NCBI GenBank assembly: GCA_046756245.1 | Contig: JBHHVZ010000010.1 | Span: forward strand, 1 to 47,356 | From: G021776435 sp046756245 | GTDB lineage: Bacteria; Pseudomonadota; Alphaproteobacteria; Caulobacterales; Parvularculaceae | DNA: 47,356 bases | Reading direction: 5' to 3' | In this document: positions 24,616 to 33,567 of the stretch, piece after piece | Position numbering within the stretch: position 1 is the stretch's first letter | Layout: the number at the start of each line of letters is the position of its first letter | Program-made: the position numbers and the translations under genes | Notes under the pieces: generated by a model | The model's database searches: none | The model's input: only the letters and a program-made list of their open reading frames with translations | Told to the model about the DNA's origin: nothing

Positions 24616-25830
24616 CTAGCCGAAACGGCTGTAGTCGACCGACTTTGATCGATCGACAACGTTCGTTACATGCGGCATCGGATATTTCAGCCCCGTCGCG
24701 CAATTGAAGAGAACCGCCCGGTCCGATTTCGATATCCGTCCGTCCGCCAATGATTGCTTATAGGCGGCGTAAGTCGCCGCGCCTTCGGGGCAGAGCAGCA
24801 GCCCCTCCTCGCGCGCCATTTCGTCGCGCGCCTCAAGGATGACGTCGTCGTCGACGGCGATGGCGAACCCGTTCGAGGCGTTGACGGCGCGGATGATGAG
24901 AAAATCGCCCACCGCCACGGGCACGCGAATGCCGGCGGCAATCGTCGCCGCGTTTTCCCACAGCGGCGCGTGTTCATCGCCAGCCTCCCAGGCTTTCACT
25001 ATGGGCGCGCAGCCCGCGGCCTGCACCGCGATCATGCGCGGGCGCTTGGCGCCGATCCAGCCGATCGCTTCGAGCTCGTCGAACGCCTTCCACATGCCGA
25101 TAAGGCCGGTGCCGCCGCCGGTCGGATAGAAAATGACGTCGGGCAATTCCCAGCCGAGCTGTTCGGCGAGTTCGAGCCCCATCGTCTTCTTGCCTTCGAT
25201 GCGATAGGGCTCCTTGAGGGTCGAAACGTCGAACCAGCCGGCTTTGTCTTTACCCGCGCCGACGATTTTTCCGCAGTCGTTGATGAGGCCGTTGACGCGG
25301 TAAACGTCGGCCCCCTGCAGCGCGATTTCCTCCACATTCACCGCCGGCGTGTCGTCGGGGCAGAACACGGTCGTCCTTATCCCGGCGCGGCTCGCATAGG
25401 CCGCCATCGCCGCGCCGGCGTTGCCGTTCGTCGGCATGGCGAGATGGTTGAGTCCCAACTCCTTCGCCATCGACACCGCCAGCGCCAGGCCGCGGGCCTT
25501 GAACGAGCCGGTCGGCAGGCGGCCTTCGTCCTTGACGATGATCTCGCCGCTCGCGCCGAGTTTCCGTTCAAGCCGCGGCGCGCGGATCAAAGGAGTCACC
25601 ACCTCGCCGAGGCTGATGCGGTTTTCGTCGCCCGCGACCGGCAGGAATTCGCGGTAGCGCCAGAAGCCTTCGGTGCGTTCGGCGAGCGCCTCTTTCGAGA
25701 CAGCCTGCGCGATCGCATCGAGATCGTAACGCGCCAGAAGCGGCTTTCCCGCCGCCGACAGGCCGTGGACTTGACCGGCCTCGTAACGCTCGCCGGTCAT
25801 CGAGCATTCGAGATGGGTGACGAATGTCAT
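24616..25830 (-). CDS. Threonine synthase-like PLP enzyme
   Basis: This 404-aa fold type II PLP enzyme resembles threonine synthase, which turns O-phosphohomoserine into threonine. The PLP lysine is Lys111 in LPTGSFKARG, and the phosphate-cup region is YPTGGGTGLIGMWKAF. The asparagine motif PTNGNAGAAMAAYASRAG is also typical. The first 30 residues contain CSMTGERYEAGQVHGLS, as in the ThrC group with an N-terminal extension. I chose ATG 25830; the open frame continues upstream but overlaps the TPR gene. A related deaminase or carbamoyltransferase-like role cannot be excluded. Confidence 0.87.
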   Translation of the reverse strand: MTFVTHLECSMTGERYEAGQVHGLSAAGKPLLARYDLDAIAQAVSKEALAERTEGFWRYREFLPVAGDENRISLGEVVTPLIRAPRLERKLGASGEIIVKDEGRLPTGSFKARGLALAVSMAKELGLNHLAMPTNGNAGAAMAAYASRAGIRTTVFCPDDTPAVNVEEIALQGADVYRVNGLINDCGKIVGAGKDKAGWFDVSTLKEPYRIEGKKTMGLELAEQLGWELPDVIFYPTGGGTGLIGMWKAFDELEAIGWIGAKRPRMIAVQAAGCAPIVKAWEAGDEHAPLWENAATIAAGIRVPVAVGDFLIIRAVNASNGFAIAVDDDVILEARDEMAREEGLLLCPEGAATYAAYKQSLADGRISKSDRAVLFNCATGLKYPMPHVTNVVDRSKSVDYSRFG

Positions 25831-25858
25831 TGTTTTGGATAACTCCGTTTGCGCGCGT

Positions 25859-26410
25859 TTATCTCGCGCGTTCTTCAAGCTTTTCTCGAGCCAGGGCGAA
25901 TTCCGGATCGAGCTCAAGCGCTTTTTCATACGCCGCGCGCGCGCGTTCCGGCTCCTTTTTGGCGTCGTAAGCGAGGCCGATATTATACCAGCCGACCTGT
26001 TGCTTCGCGAGGCCCTGCGAAAGCGCCTCTTCATAATCCGCGATCGCCCGATCAAATTGTCCGCCCAGAAAAAAGCTGTTGCCGCGGTTGATATAAGCCT
26101 CGGGCAGGCTTGGATCGCTTGCGAGCGCGGCGTTGAAATCGTCGACGGCGGCCTGAAGGTCTCCGTTGCGGTTATGAATGATGCCGCGATTGACCAGCGT
26201 CTTGCGCCGATCGATCTGTGTAAGGGCGGGATCGCCCAGCGCCTCGTCGCAGGGCGTGGTGTCCGAGGCCGTAGCGCTGCGCGCGTTTTCGTAACAGATC
26301 CGCGCGTCGGTCGCGCCGATGGTCGTCACTGATAGTTGCGCCGACGCCGTCGCCGCCGCTGCGCAAAGCGCGACGAAGGCGAATCCGGCTAGTCTAAAAA
26401 AAACGTTCAT
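25859..26410 (-). CDS. Exported tetratricopeptide repeat protein (183 aa)
   Basis: The protein begins with a signal peptide (NVFFRLAGFAFVALCAAAA) ending near ATASAQ. Two to three TPR units follow at about 65-175, for example LVNRGIIHNRNGDLQAAVDDF, of which AYINRGNSFFLGGQFDRAI is the next, then GLAYDAKKEPERARAAYEK. TPRs mediate protein contacts. I chose ATG 26410, which has GGAGG upstream; an ATG at 26440 is in frame. It lies 79 bp after a second TPR gene and 28 bp before the threonine synthase-like gene. The partner is unknown. Confidence 0.82.
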   Translation of the reverse strand: MNVFFRLAGFAFVALCAAAATASAQLSVTTIGATDARICYENARSATASDTTPCDEALGDPALTQIDRRKTLVNRGIIHNRNGDLQAAVDDFNAALASDPSLPEAYINRGNSFFLGGQFDRAIADYEEALSQGLAKQQVGWYNIGLAYDAKKEPERARAAYEKALELDPEFALAREKLEERAR

Positions 26411-26489
26411 TTCCTTTCGCCTCCATTCATCGCCCTGCAATAAATTCGCGCAGCGCGGTTTGTGACGCGCGATATTGCGGGAAACCCTA

Positions 26490-27494
26490 TCAATTCACCC
26501 GCTGCGCCGGCGCCTCGGACAGAGCGGCGCGCATGCGCGCATTGTCCATATAAATCACGCTCATGTTCCGCCAAAACGTTTCGCGTTGATGGAGTTTCGC
26601 GAGCATCGGCAAACTTTCATAACGAACCACATTGTCGAACAACCGCATGCGAAGTCCGTTCTCGACGCCGTTCCGCAGCTCAGTGAGAGCCTCGTCGTCG
26701 TCGCCAAGCAAAGCGTACGCCACCATGCGAAACGTGTTGTTATAGACGCTTTCATGTTCGCCCGCAGGTTTGCGCGGTATGGCGTCAAGCACCAGCCTGA
26801 CCATTGTTTCAGCACGCGCGCTGTCGCCGCGCTGCTGCTCCAGCCAGGCGATCCACAACGGCGCCGTCGGCCTGCCCGGCGCCAGCTTCGGCGCCTTTTC
26901 GAAAAGCTCCTGGTAACCCGCCCGAAAATGCGCCAGCGCGCCGTCCACATCGCCGCGCATCGCCGCGGCGTAAGCCGCCAGTTCGCGCCAGTACTCGGGA
27001 TCGCCGCCTTCGGCCATCCGCGCTTCGGCGAAAGCCTGCGCCGCGCTCCAGTCTTCCGACAGGAGAAGCCGGAAGCCCTGGCCGGCCTTTTCGATCGGCG
27101 CCGTTTCGTCGAGCCGCCGCGCCGCCCAATACATGCCCGGCCGGTCGCCGATATCCGTGTAGACGACGGCGAGGCGCAGGTAATTGTACCAGTCCTCGCC
27201 GGTGTCGGCGGAGCGGCGAAACCAGGCGATCGACTTGTCCATTCGGCCGCGCTGGCGCTCAAGGTAACCGAGATTGGTCATGAGTTTGGCGTCGTCCGGA
27301 TAGGCGTCGAGCGCATCTTTAAAAGCGGCCTCCGCCGCTTCGAAATCGCCGGCGCGCCACAGCATGCGCGCTTCGTTATTAAGCGCGTCCCTGTCCGCAG
27401 CGGAATCCTCGAACGCTGCAAAAGCGGAAATCGGCGCCGTCAGGCAAACCGTCGCCGACAGACACGCCGCAATAAGCCCGGACCGAACCGACAT
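26490..27494 (-). CDS. Exported tetratricopeptide repeat protein (334 aa)
   Basis: Residues 1-26 form a signal peptide ending near ISAFA. TPR-like helices follow: LWRAGDFEAAEAAFKDALD, AKLMTNLGYLERQRGRMDK and further units up to about 230. The rest is helical with no recognised domain. It starts at ATG 27494 behind AGGAGAAGCAT. It is the first gene of a leftward run (two TPR proteins, threonine synthase-like, acyltransferase) and is divergent from the hydroxybutyrate dehydrogenase gene across 184 bp. Function unknown. Confidence 0.82.
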   Translation of the reverse strand: MSVRSGLIAACLSATVCLTAPISAFAAFEDSAADRDALNNEARMLWRAGDFEAAEAAFKDALDAYPDDAKLMTNLGYLERQRGRMDKSIAWFRRSADTGEDWYNYLRLAVVYTDIGDRPGMYWAARRLDETAPIEKAGQGFRLLLSEDWSAAQAFAEARMAEGGDPEYWRELAAYAAAMRGDVDGALAHFRAGYQELFEKAPKLAPGRPTAPLWIAWLEQQRGDSARAETMVRLVLDAIPRKPAGEHESVYNNTFRMVAYALLGDDDEALTELRNGVENGLRMRLFDNVVRYESLPMLAKLHQRETFWRNMSVIYMDNARMRAALSEAPAQRVN

Positions 27495-27678
27495 ATGCTT
27501 CTCCTAAAGCAGGCGGAAAGTCGCCGGTCCGGTTTTACGCCGCCCGGACCGTCGCCGCCAGCATTGCGCTGATATTCATCCAGGTCGCCTTTTCTTCATG
27601 TGATTTGTCGCTATGCTGCAGCGCACCTAAAAAGGGCCAGTCCGCTCATCCCTCTCACCGCCGACGAAAGGTCCCCGC

Positions 27679-28461
27679 ATGCCCCAGAAACTGAACGCCA
27701 TCGTCACCGGGTCCACCAGCGGCATCGGTCTCGGCGTCGCCGAAGCCTTCGCCGCCAGCGGCATGAACGTGATGCTCAACGGATTCGGCGACGCCGACGA
27801 AATCGAGGCGATACGCAATCGCCTCGAACAGGAGCACGCCGTCGACGCCGTCTACTCCGGCGCCGACATGACCAAGCCCGACGAGATCCGCGCCATGATC
27901 GTCGACGCCGAAAAGGCGTTCGGCCAGGTCGACGTCCTCGTCAACAACGCCGGCATCCAGCATGTCTCGCCTGTGGAAGAGTTCCCCGAAGAAAAGTGGA
28001 ACGCCATCATCGCGATCAATCTGTCGTCGGGTTTTCATGCGACCAAGGCGGTGTTCGCCGGCATGAAGACGCGCGGCTTCGGGCGCATTATCAGTATCGC
28101 GTCAGCGCACGGCCTTGTCGCCTCGCCGTTCAAGACGGCTTACGTGTCGGCCAAACACGGCGTTCTCGGCTTTACAAAGACGATCGCGCTCGAAGGCGCC
28201 GAATACGGCGTCACCGCCAACGCCATCTGCCCCGGCTATGTGAAAACGCCGCTCGTCGAAGGCCAGATCGCCGATACGGCGAAAGCGCGCGGCATGAGCG
28301 AAGAGGACGTCGTCAGGAAAGTCATGCTTGAAGCGCAACCGACGAAACAGTTCGTTACGATCGAACAGGTCGCGGCGCTCGCGGTGTTCCTCTGTTCAAA
28401 AGGCGCAGCGCAAATCACCGGCGCGGCGCTCTCGATCGACGGCGGCTGGGCGGCGAAGTAG
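27679..28461 (+). CDS. 3-hydroxybutyrate dehydrogenase
   Basis: This 260-aa short-chain dehydrogenase matches D-3-hydroxybutyrate dehydrogenase, which links 3-hydroxybutyrate and acetoacetate in polyhydroxybutyrate and ketone-body use. The NAD site is TGSTSGIGLGVAEAF, and the catalytic residues are Ser142, Tyr155 and Lys159 (AYVSAKHGVLGFTK). The segment NNAGIQHVSPVEEFPEEKW is specific for this group. It starts at ATG 27679 and is convergent with the TonB receptor gene. Confidence 0.93.
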   Translation: MPQKLNAIVTGSTSGIGLGVAEAFAASGMNVMLNGFGDADEIEAIRNRLEQEHAVDAVYSGADMTKPDEIRAMIVDAEKAFGQVDVLVNNAGIQHVSPVEEFPEEKWNAIIAINLSSGFHATKAVFAGMKTRGFGRIISIASAHGLVASPFKTAYVSAKHGVLGFTKTIALEGAEYGVTANAICPGYVKTPLVEGQIADTAKARGMSEEDVVRKVMLEAQPTKQFVTIEQVAALAVFLCSKGAAQITGAALSIDGGWAAK

Positions 28462-28476
28462 GCACCCGCCGCCCAG
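28446..28476. terminator. Hairpin at the hydroxybutyrate dehydrogenase/TonB receptor junction
   Basis: CTGGGCGGCG and CGCCGCCCAG form a 10-bp stem spanning the stop codon of the dehydrogenase gene. It lies between convergent genes but has no T tract, so a terminator role is only possible. Confidence 0.35.
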
Positions 28477-28488
28477 GCCGCGCTTAAT

Positions 28489-30531
28489 CTAAAACGACCC
28501 GCGAACCATCACGCGAATATTCCTGCCCGGCAGCGGCGTGGTGTCCTTGAGGAAGGAAGTCGAAAGTCTTGCTTCCTCGTCGGTCACATTGTCGGCTCTG
28601 AGCTGGAAGGAAAGCCCTTCCTTCTTTCCGCCCGGACGAAAAGTCGCGGCCAGATTGACGATGGCGTAGCCGTCGGTCGCCAGTTCGAAAGCGGCGATTT
28701 CATCCTGTTCGGCGGCGAGTTCGACTTCGCCCTTCAGGTCGAGATGCGAGGAGGACGCTTTCAGCCCGATCAGGCCGCGCAAGGGCGGAATACGCGGGAT
28801 ATCGCCGCCGTTTGTGAATTTGGCGCGCACGAAATCGCCTTGGGCGCTTCCAGCGACATCGAAAGCGCCGACCGAAAAGAGATCGGCTCCAAGTTGCGCC
28901 TCGAACCCCTTGAACGTCGCATCGCGGCCGACGAATTGGAAAATCGGCAAATCGTCTTCTATCGCGCCGGTCGGAACCAGCGCGATGAAATTCTTATAGT
29001 CCGTGTAAAATGCGTTGACGGTCGCCGTTATGGCGCCGAAGTCGCCATGCAGCGTCCCCTCGACGCCGCGGGCGATCTCTTTGTCGAGCGTGATGTCGCC
29101 GACTTCGAATGCGCCGGTCGCCAAGTGCGGCCCGTCGGAAAAGAGCTCCTCCGGCGCCGGTGCGCGTTCGGTGCGCACGATGTTGACGCCGAAGAACGTG
29201 TTTTCGGTCGGCTCAATGCCAATCCCGCCCGAAACGCTGAAACCGTCAAAGGAGAGCGATTGTCCGGTCAGTTTCTCGTCATAGTCGGTATGCTCATAGC
29301 GCCCGCCCAGCTCAAGATGCCAGCGTTCGGCTTCATATTCGCGGACCGTGAAAAATCCGATCTGCGTGGTTTCCGATGGCGGCGTGAACGCCTCTTCGCC
29401 GGTCGCGGCGAAATCGCGATATTTGATCTGAATTCCATCCGCACCGCGGAAATTGCCGAAATCCTTTTCCAATAGCTCAATTCTTCCCTCGACGCCCTCA
29501 TTCAGAAACGTCGTGCCGACCGCTCCGTCCGCTTCAAGCTCCTGATGGATGTAATCGGCGTAGCCGACGCGCAGCTTCGCCGTCTGGAAGATTAGAAAAT
29601 CGCCGTTAAGCTCTCCCATCAGGTCGATGCGGTCCTGCTCGAGATCTATGCGTACGCCCGCCTCATCCGCCGCAGGGCCCGCCGGCACGGCGTAATTGGC
29701 GCGAAGCGCTTTGCCGGAAACGCCGAAAAAACCGTTGTCGAACACGAGCGACGCCCCCAGCGAGCCGCCTTTGGTTCCGAGATCAGAGTTTTCGACGACG
29801 CCGAACGAACCGGAATCAACCGGCCCGCCCTCCGCCTCTTCGACGGCGCGCAGCCGGGCCGATTTCGCAAAGCCGGGAACTTCGTAATCGTCCGTATTGC
29901 GATAAAAACCGTCGCCATGCACGACGAGATCAACCGCCCCGATCTTGCCCAGATGAATGTCGCCGCCGCCGGCCGCCTCGATCGAGTCGTCGACCGCGCC
30001 GTAACTCCAGCGCAGGCCCCCGTCGACGCCGCCATCGGGAACCTCGTCGGGCATGCGCCCGTCGAAAATGTTGACGACGCCGCCGGCGGCCGAACTGCCG
30101 TAAAACAGAATCGCGGCGCCGCGGATCATTTCCACGCGCTCGGCCGTGGCCGGTTCGACGGCGACGGCGTGATCGTCGCTCGTCGCCGACGCATCGATCG
30201 ATCCGATGCCGGCGTCGAGCACGCTCACCCGGTTGCCGCCGAGCCCGCGGATCACCGGGCGCGACGCCGCCGGCCCGAAAAATGTCGACGACACGCCGGG
30301 CTCGCGGCGCAACAGTTCGCCGATGGAGCCGGCCGCGCGCTCGGCGAGTTCGTCTTCAGCCAGGACTGTCGCCCCGATGATCGATTCATGCTCGGGATGG
30401 GCGATCGGCGATCCGGTGACGATGATCTCGTCGTCGTCATGCTGATGCGGATCTCGCGCCGCGTCGTCGGCCGCCGCCGGCGCCAGCAGAGAGGCGTAGG
30501 CCGCGCCCGTCAGCAAACTGATTTTCTTCAC
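28489..30531 (-). CDS. TonB-dependent outer membrane receptor, ZnuD-like
   Basis: This 680-aa protein has a signal peptide (1-21), a short His/Asp-rich stretch DPHQHDDDE near residue 30, a plug domain at about 40-155 (EIIVTGSPI, RREPGVSSTFFGP, RPVIRGLGGNRVSVLD, GSSAAGGVVNIF) and a long beta-barrel ending in RNIRVMVRGSF with a terminal Phe. The plug wording and the His-rich start resemble ZnuD-type zinc receptors. It begins with GTG at 30531 behind AGAGGA. A DUF2946-like gene and a Zur-like box lie just upstream. Zinc as substrate is inference. Confidence 0.9.
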   Translation of the reverse strand: MKKISLLTGAAYASLLAPAAADDAARDPHQHDDDEIIVTGSPIAHPEHESIIGATVLAEDELAERAAGSIGELLRREPGVSSTFFGPAASRPVIRGLGGNRVSVLDAGIGSIDASATSDDHAVAVEPATAERVEMIRGAAILFYGSSAAGGVVNIFDGRMPDEVPDGGVDGGLRWSYGAVDDSIEAAGGGDIHLGKIGAVDLVVHGDGFYRNTDDYEVPGFAKSARLRAVEEAEGGPVDSGSFGVVENSDLGTKGGSLGASLVFDNGFFGVSGKALRANYAVPAGPAADEAGVRIDLEQDRIDLMGELNGDFLIFQTAKLRVGYADYIHQELEADGAVGTTFLNEGVEGRIELLEKDFGNFRGADGIQIKYRDFAATGEEAFTPPSETTQIGFFTVREYEAERWHLELGGRYEHTDYDEKLTGQSLSFDGFSVSGGIGIEPTENTFFGVNIVRTERAPAPEELFSDGPHLATGAFEVGDITLDKEIARGVEGTLHGDFGAITATVNAFYTDYKNFIALVPTGAIEDDLPIFQFVGRDATFKGFEAQLGADLFSVGAFDVAGSAQGDFVRAKFTNGGDIPRIPPLRGLIGLKASSSHLDLKGEVELAAEQDEIAAFELATDGYAIVNLAATFRPGGKKEGLSFQLRADNVTDEEARLSTSFLKDTTPLPGRNIRVMVRGSF

Positions 30532-30617
30532 GTCTCAATCCTCTGCAAACCATGGAAGAACGCGCCGTCAACGGCGCGCGCCCGAAACGAACGGAAAGGT
30601 TCGGGATTTGAAGCTGA

Positions 30618-30932
30618 TCAGACGGAAGGCGGACCGCGCGAGACGGGCCTGAATGCAGGCTTCGCCGCCGGCGCGGTCTGTGTTGGCGGCGCTATAAAGA
30701 CGGCGAAACTCAAAACGAAGAACAGAACGAACGCCGCCGGCGCGACGGCCTTGCCGCCGCCGGGCGCGGCGAGAGAGAGCACGCAGACCTGCCCGTGATG
30801 GGCATGGGGCGCGACGCCGTATTTGCTGGCGTGAACCGCAGCGAGGCTCTGAACCAGGAAGAATGCGATCGCCGCCGCGACAAGCGCGACAGTCGAGCGT
30901 CGGTTCGCTTTTATGGAAGGCCAGTCAATCAC
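30618..30932 (-). CDS. DUF2946-like small membrane protein
   Basis: The 104-aa product has a hydrophobic segment near residues 13-30, a His-rich loop (HASKYGVAPHAHHGQVC) and a second hydrophobic segment near 65-85. Small proteins of this look, with paired His and one Cys, are often encoded next to metal-linked TonB receptors and are annotated DUF2946 or similar. I chose GTG 30932, which has GGGGAGGGG just upstream; the ATG at 30971 has no good site. The TonB receptor follows after 86 bp in the same direction. Function unknown. Confidence 0.68.
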   Translation of the reverse strand: MIDWPSIKANRRSTVALVAAAIAFFLVQSLAAVHASKYGVAPHAHHGQVCVLSLAAPGGGKAVAPAAFVLFFVLSFAVFIAPPTQTAPAAKPAFRPVSRGPPSV

Positions 30933-30978
30933 GGCCCCTCCCCTGCGATTCGGGCGCCTCGGCGATAGCAATAGCGGG

Positions 30979-30993
30979 TGTTATTATATATCA
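30979..30993 (-). promoter_or_regulatory. Zur-like operator candidate
   Basis: TGTTATTATATATCA is an imperfect palindrome (half-sites TGTTAT and TGATAT) in an AT-rich spot of a GC-rich region. It resembles the TGTTATAATATCACA core I recall for Zur sites. It lies 46 bp upstream of the DUF2946-like start. Confidence 0.5.
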
Positions 30994-31027
30994 TGCGAGA
31001 TCGCGCCTGCAAGTCGGACCGCCGCCG

Positions 31028-32230
31028 TTATTGCGAGGATCGTTCGCGCCGCGGCCGGAAGCCTGCGGCCAGCATCAGGCCCGCCAGCGCCGCGAACCCG
31101 GCGCCGGCGAGAAACGTCGCCGCCGGCCCGAAACGATCCCAGAGCAGCCCGGCGACCGCGCTCGCGGCGAACAGGCTGAGGCCGGTCGCAAGGTTGAAAA
31201 TCCCGAACGCCGTGCCCCGCAGCGTCGCCGGCGCGCGGTCGGCGACAAGCTTCGCCAACAATCCTTGCGTGAGCGCCATATGCGCGCCCCACAACGCGAT
31301 GCCGGCGAAGGCGCCGATGAGACCCGACGTGAATGCCAGCGAAAGGTCCGCCGCAATGAGCGCCGCCAGTCCCAGCGCCAAAAGACCGCGTTCATGAAGG
31401 GAATCCGCAAAGGCGCCGGCCGGATAGGCGCCGAGCGCATAGACGATGTTCATGACGACAAGCACCAGCGGCGCCAACGTCAGCGGCAGACCCTCCGCAT
31501 TCGCCTTCAAAATTAGGAACGCCTCGCTGAATCGCGCAAGCGTGAACAGCACGCCGAGCGCAACGACGCCCCAAAAGGCGGGCCTCAATTTTTTGAGATC
31601 GGCGACGCGGACAGGCGCGCGTGTTTTCGATCCGCGCGGGTCGCGCGGGCGATCCTCGACGCCGAAAATAACGCAGACGACCGCAAAACCCGCCGGAACG
31701 ACGGCGACCCAGAAAACCGCGCGCATGTCGCCGGCGAAAAGCGCCATCAGCGCAATCGCCAGAATCGGCCCGACGAACGCGCCCGCCGTGTCGAGCGCTT
31801 GACGCACGCCATAGGCCCGGCCGCGGATCGATTCCGGCGTCGCATCGGCGATCAGCGCGTCGCGCGGCGCGCCGCGCAGCCCCTTGCCGATGCGATCCGC
31901 AAACCGGGCGCCCAGAACGAGCATCGGACCGCCGGCCAGCGGGAATAACGGCTTTGAAAGCGCCGCCAGACCGTAGCCCAGCAAGATGAGCGGTTTGCGC
32001 CGGCCCATGCGGTCGGAAACGTAGCCGGAAAACACTTTGACGATCGCCGCCGACGATTCCGCCACCCCGTCGATGAACCCGACGAGAGCAACGCTCGCCC
32101 CGAGAGTCGTCGTCAGAAACAACGGCAGCAGCGCGTGAATGATTTCCGATGATGAATCCATGAAGAAGCTGACAAGCCCCAGCGCCCAAACCGTTTTCGG
32201 AATGGGCGGGCGCCGGGTTTCTTCATTCAT
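31028..32230 (-). CDS. MFS transporter (400 aa)
   Basis: This is a 12-helix major facilitator. The loop between helices 2 and 3 has GYVSDRMGRRKPLILLGYG, the family signature, and the second cytoplasmic motif FADRIGKGLRGAPRDALIAD is typical of a group of putative drug or small-molecule exporters. I chose ATG 32230, which overlaps the yacG stop by eight bases; the open frame continues upstream into yacG. It is the last gene of the block from hisD to yacG. Substrate unknown. Confidence 0.9.
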   Translation of the reverse strand: MNEETRRPPIPKTVWALGLVSFFMDSSSEIIHALLPLFLTTTLGASVALVGFIDGVAESSAAIVKVFSGYVSDRMGRRKPLILLGYGLAALSKPLFPLAGGPMLVLGARFADRIGKGLRGAPRDALIADATPESIRGRAYGVRQALDTAGAFVGPILAIALMALFAGDMRAVFWVAVVPAGFAVVCVIFGVEDRPRDPRGSKTRAPVRVADLKKLRPAFWGVVALGVLFTLARFSEAFLILKANAEGLPLTLAPLVLVVMNIVYALGAYPAGAFADSLHERGLLALGLAALIAADLSLAFTSGLIGAFAGIALWGAHMALTQGLLAKLVADRAPATLRGTAFGIFNLATGLSLFAASAVAGLLWDRFGPAATFLAGAGFAALAGLMLAAGFRPRRERSSQ

Positions 32231-32414
32231 CGCCGCCGCCGTCGCTTTCGTCGTCTTGCGCCGGAATGGCGTAGCGGCCCGACAGCCAGCGGTGCAGATC
32301 GACGTCGGCGCAACGCTTCGAGCAAAATGGCGCGTAAGCTTCAACCGACCCCTTTCCACAGATCGGGCAATCGCCGGCGGCTGCTTTCGATTTACCGGGT
32401 TTCGGAGACGTCAC
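32223..32414 (-). CDS. yacG: DNA gyrase inhibitor YacG
   Basis: YacG is a small zinc protein that binds GyrB and inhibits gyrase. The four Cys ligands are Cys16 and Cys19 in DCPICGKG and Cys31 and Cys35 in FCSKRCADVDLHRWL. At 63 aa with an acidic tail it has the usual size. It begins with GTG at 32414, inside the end of the RNase gene (23-base overlap), so it is easily missed. It overlaps the MFS gene by eight bases. Confidence 0.92.
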   Translation of the reverse strand: MTSPKPGKSKAAAGDCPICGKGSVEAYAPFCSKRCADVDLHRWLSGRYAIPAQDDESDGGGDE

Positions 32415-33567
32415 AGACCCGCTCCTCCAGGTTCTTGTCCGGCGCGATGACAAAGCGGGCGCCGTAGCGGTCTTTAAGCCGTGCAATCCACTGCGCATGC
32501 TCCTCGAGACAGGCGATGACGGCGCGCCCGGCGGCAAGCCTGAACTGCGCCGCCGGCGACCGCCGCAAAACGTCTTCGAGCCGGCGGAGGGCCTCTCTGG
32601 CGCAATACTCGGCCGTAAAGCGCCGCCCTGCAACCGGCGCAGTTTTGTCCCGCTCGGTGAACCGGTCGAGCAGCGACAACGCACGATGCGGCAGCGTGCA
32701 GGTGAAAAGCCCTGACTTTGAAAAACTCACCGCGCCGACGCCTTCGAGCGTCCGAAAACTTTCACGCAGAACCTTCTCGAACCGGCTGCGCGCCGCCGCA
32801 TTGCTGATCGACGGAAAGTCAATGACAACCTGACCGCCGATGCTCCGCAGGCTGATCTGGCGGGCGGCTTCGCGCGCGGCGGCGACGGCGATTTTTTCAC
32901 GCAAGCGCGTCACCGACGACGCCGGCAGACCGCCCGTATCGACGTCGATGGCGGTCAATGCCTGCGCCTCATCGATGACGAGCCGCCCGCCGCCGGGCAA
33001 TGCAATCCCGCGCGATAACGCAGCCTCGAGCGCATCCTGCGCACCGTAAACTTCGAATAGCCCCTGCGCATCCTGTTGATGACGAACCGGCGCGCCAAGC
33101 CGGGCGCGCGCCATGTCTGCAGCGGCCAATCCATCGTCCACAATGATTTCCTCAGCGCTGAAGCCGATAAACCGCACCGCCTCGACAATCGCATCTTCGA
33201 CCGGCGCAAGCCGTCCCGGTCCATCCGAATTGCAGGCGCCATCGGAAAGCGGCTTCAGCAGGGCGCCCTTGCCCTGGCGCGGCGGGGACTTGACTTCGAT
33301 CGCTACAAGCGCGCCCTCGGCGAGCGATGGCGCGCCTTTTTTCAGATGCATGAAGCCGGGCCGTCCGGCGCCAATATCAATGAACGCCGCTTCCAGAGCG
33401 TGATCGACCGAGATCACCCGGCCGGCGAACCGGCGGCGCGCACGCGGCTCCGCATCGAGCATTTCATCGCCGCGGGCCGGCCCGAACCACAGCCGCGCCG
33501 TTCGGCCGCCTTCGAGAAACGCCGCGCGCGTCTGCGCCGCGCCGCATTCAATGATGAGACGCTTCAC
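32392..33567 (-). CDS. Ribonuclease E/G family protein (short form)
   Basis: The protein has the RNase E/G catalytic core: an S1-like region at about 45-110 (RVISVDHALEAAFIDIGAG, RPGFMHLKK) and the metal-binding aspartates in TAIDVDTGG and GGQVVIDFPSI. The zinc-link CPxCxG motif of RNase E is absent. At 391 aa it is the short alphaproteobacterial form. I chose GTG 33567, which overlaps the maf stop (GTGA); ATG 33585 is in frame and would add six residues. It cuts RNA in maturation or decay. Confidence 0.9.
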   Translation of the reverse strand: MKRLIIECGAAQTRAAFLEGGRTARLWFGPARGDEMLDAEPRARRRFAGRVISVDHALEAAFIDIGAGRPGFMHLKKGAPSLAEGALVAIEVKSPPRQGKGALLKPLSDGACNSDGPGRLAPVEDAIVEAVRFIGFSAEEIIVDDGLAAADMARARLGAPVRHQQDAQGLFEVYGAQDALEAALSRGIALPGGGRLVIDEAQALTAIDVDTGGLPASSVTRLREKIAVAAAREAARQISLRSIGGQVVIDFPSISNAAARSRFEKVLRESFRTLEGVGAVSFSKSGLFTCTLPHRALSLLDRFTERDKTAPVAGRRFTAEYCAREALRRLEDVLRRSPAAQFRLAAGRAVIACLEEHAQWIARLKDRYGARFVIAPDKNLEERVCDVSETR

